A stretch of 64,000 nucleotides of DNA, taken from contig NZ_FPIY01000006.1 in NCBI RefSeq assembly GCF_900119145.1, positions 62,001-126,000 of the forward strand, given 5' to 3'. The notes under the pieces were generated by a model. The model was not told where the DNA came from and did no database searches. It saw only the letters and a list, made by a program, of their open reading frames with translations. This stretch comes from Cellulophaga fucicola. Lineage in GTDB: Bacteria; Bacteroidota; Bacteroidia; Flavobacteriales; Flavobacteriaceae. Each line of letters starts with the position of its first letter. Position 1 is the first letter of the stretch. A program made the translations under genes and the position numbers. Positions 62,072 to 64,000 of the stretch are shown in pieces.

Positions 62072-64000
62072 ATGCAAACGTATAAGTTAACCACTGTACT
62101 ACTTTTTCTAGCTCTCTTTTCTTCTTGTCAAAATAAAGAAATAGAAGTTTTAGCAGATCAGGATTTTAATAAAAACTGGTTATTTATAAAAGATAGTGTT
62201 CCTAATGCAGAATCTGTAAGCACAGATGATAGTCAGTGGAAAAAAGTAAACGTACCACATGATTGGGCTATAGAAGGTCCGTTTAGTGATAAAAATAATG
62301 CTCGTAACGGTGGTTTACCTATAGACGGTATTGCTTGGTACAGAAAACATTTTACCGTAGAGGCCAAAAACAAAAACAAGCAAATTTCTATAGAGTTTGA
62401 TGGTGTTATGGACAACTCTAAAGTGTACATTAATGGTAATTTTGTTGGAGATCGCCATTATGGCTATAGTGGTTTTGAGTATGATTTAACTCCGTTTATA
62501 AAATTTGGAGAAAACAATGTTATTGCAGTACAATTGGCTCCAGAAATTTTATCTGAAAGATGGTATCCTGGCGCTGGTATTTATCGTAAAGTTCGTTTAA
62601 AGTTAAACGAACCCATACATATTCCGCAATGGGGAACATACATTACTACACCTAAAGTATCAGATAATAAAGCTATTATTAACATAGAAACTAAAATTAA
62701 AAACACATTAAATACAACTGAAAACATTGTAATAGAAACTACCATTTTAGATATAAACAATACAACTGTTGCTGTTTCTAGTAACAAAATAGAACTAGGT
62801 AAAACATCAGAACAAAAACAAAGACAAGAAATTACAGTTCCTAACCCTACTTTATGGGATATTGGCAAACCTAATTTATACACAGCGGTAAGTCGTGTTA
62901 AAATAAATAATACGGTTGTAGACGAGTATACTACAGAATTTGGTATTAGAACTATTGAGTTTAAAAAAGAAGGTTTTTACCTAAACGGAAAAGCTGTAGA
63001 ACTCAATGGTGTTTGTATGCATCATGATCTTGGTCCTTTGGGTGCTGCTGTAAATTATAGAGCTACGGAACGCCAAATGCAAATAATGCAACAAATGGGT
63101 GCCAATGCATTGCGTACAAGTCACAACCCACCTTCTACAGAAATGTTACAGGTTTGTGATAGACTTGGTATTGTTGTTATAGATGAGGCTTTTGACGAAT
63201 GGAAAGAAGCTAAAGTTCCTAACGGTTACCATAAGTATTTTGACAAATGGGCAGAGAAAGATTTACGAGATATGATAAAAAGAGATCGCAACCACCCATC
63301 TGTAATTATGTGGAGTATTGGAAATGAAATTTTAGAGCAGGGCAAAAAAGATGGTTGGAAAATAGCTAAAATGCTAAATGATATTTGCCATAACGAAGAT
63401 AACTCTAGACCTACAACTGCAGGTTTTAACTACTACCCTGCTTCATTTACAAACAAATTAGCATACCAAATAGACGTTGTTGGTGTAAACTACAAACCTG
63501 CTTATTATGCCGAAATTAGAGAGCAGAATCCTTATATGATTTTTTACGGATCAGAAACATCGTCACAAACAAGTACTAGAGGTTATTACGAATTGCCTTT
63601 AGATAAAAATGTAACTAAAGAAACCAATCAAGTTTCTAGTTATGATGTTACTGTTGGTCCGCCTTGGGCATACTCTCCGGATGTAGAATTTGATGCTCAG
63701 GAGAAAAATCCACATTCGTTAGGTGAGTTTATTTGGACCGGTTTTGATTATTTAGGCGAACCTACTCCGTATGGCGGAAGAGACAACTCTACAAATGGGT
63801 ATTGGAATGATGATTGGCCATCTCACGCATCGTATTTTGCACCAGTAGATTTGTGTGGTTTTCCTAAAGACAGGTTTTACTTGTACCAAAGTCAATGGAC
63901 AACAGAACCAATGGTACACGTATTACCACATTGGAACTGGGAGAGTAAAGAAGGCCAAACCATACCTGTATATTCTTATACAAATTGTGAAGAAGTAGAA
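62072..64000 (+). CDS. Glycoside hydrolase family 2 (beta-galactosidase type), lipoprotein, cut by window edge
   Basis: The frame is open from the ATG at 62072 to the window end, giving the first 643 residues. The lipoprotein signal is LALFSSC (Cys17). The N-terminal jelly-roll (VPHDWAIEGPF, DGIAWYRKHF), the Ig-like domain and the TIM barrel are present with acid/base E419 (WSIGNE) and likely nucleophile E495 (YGSET). The C-terminal domains lie beyond the edge. It belongs to the same broad family as the GH2 at 35334 but differs widely, so it probably acts on a different oligosaccharide. It is translated behind the sulfatase. Confidence 0.92.
   Translation, partial: MQTYKLTTVLLFLALFSSCQNKEIEVLADQDFNKNWLFIKDSVPNAESVSTDDSQWKKVNVPHDWAIEGPFSDKNNARNGGLPIDGIAWYRKHFTVEAKNKNKQISIEFDGVMDNSKVYINGNFVGDRHYGYSGFEYDLTPFIKFGENNVIAVQLAPEILSERWYPGAGIYRKVRLKLNEPIHIPQWGTYITTPKVSDNKAIINIETKIKNTLNTTENIVIETTILDINNTTVAVSSNKIELGKTSEQKQRQEITVPNPTLWDIGKPNLYTAVSRVKINNTVVDEYTTEFGIRTIEFKKEGFYLNGKAVELNGVCMHHDLGPLGAAVNYRATERQMQIMQQMGANALRTSHNPPSTEMLQVCDRLGIVVIDEAFDEWKEAKVPNGYHKYFDKWAEKDLRDMIKRDRNHPSVIMWSIGNEILEQGKKDGWKIAKMLNDICHNEDNSRPTTAGFNYYPASFTNKLAYQIDVVGVNYKPAYYAEIREQNPYMIFYGSETSSQTSTRGYYELPLDKNVTKETNQVSSYDVTVGPPWAYSPDVEFDAQEKNPHSLGEFIWTGFDYLGEPTPYGGRDNSTNGYWNDDWPSHASYFAPVDLCGFPKDRFYLYQSQWTTEPMVHVLPHWNWESKEGQTIPVYSYTNCEEVE

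Overview
Organism. The window is AT-rich (about one third GC by eye). It carries Bacteroidota hallmarks: many promoters with a TAnnTTTG -7 box, split transketolase subunits, lipoproteins, a hybrid two-component system (one-protein sensor plus AraC regulator), and DUF4197/DUF3570 families. Agar/porphyran sugar genes point to a marine, seaweed-degrading member of the Flavobacteriaceae, perhaps Cellulophaga-like; the genus is inference.

Layout. (1) 1-17.7 kb, mostly + strand, mixed accessory and cell-envelope genes: a cut HAD dehalogenase and an SDR, a long PLP enzyme, VanW, PD40 and GT90 genes, a PAP2 phosphatase, a TetR regulator with two matching operators next to a carboxymuconolactone-decarboxylase gene, a redox operon (unknown protein, HAD dehalogenase, DsbA-like, peroxiredoxin-like, royal-jelly-like lipoprotein), and a FUSC membrane protein. 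(2) 17.9-29.1 kb, mostly - strand, housekeeping: pyrF, prfA, purM, tgt and an LptF/G permease. It encloses a cassette of Rieske, thioredoxin, ApbE, DUF4266 and DUF3570 genes that looks like an envelope redox or flavinylation system. (3) 29.2-35 kb: transketolase, outer-membrane proteins, an S4 protein, a phosphoribosyltransferase, aroK, and two near-identical tRNA-Lys(UUU) units each with its own promoter and terminator. (4) 35.3-64 kb: a large locus for red-algal galactan sugars.

How the galactan locus works (inference from families and gene order). A GH2 beta-galactosidase and a GH117 3,6-anhydro-L-galactosidase split agar-type oligosaccharides into D-galactose and 3,6-anhydro-L-galactose (AHG). 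An IclR regulator precedes an eight-kb + strand operon: AHG dehydrogenase, anhydrogalactonate cycloisomerase, a zinc dehydrogenase and KduD convert AHG to 2-keto-3-deoxygluconate (KDG), helped by a sulfatase, an aldose epimerase and a RhaT-type transporter. The convergent - strand operon encodes a FucP-type symporter, a mutarotase, an L-fucose/L-galactose dehydrogenase, a lactonase, an L-galactonate dehydrogenase, UxaB and UxaA. This is the route L-galactose > L-galactonate > D-tagaturonate > D-altronate > KDG. A hybrid two-component regulator, a second sulfatase and a second GH2 follow and run off the right edge. Both branches meet at KDG, but no KDG kinase, KDPG aldolase, SusC/SusD pair or endo-agarase/porphyranase lies in the window.
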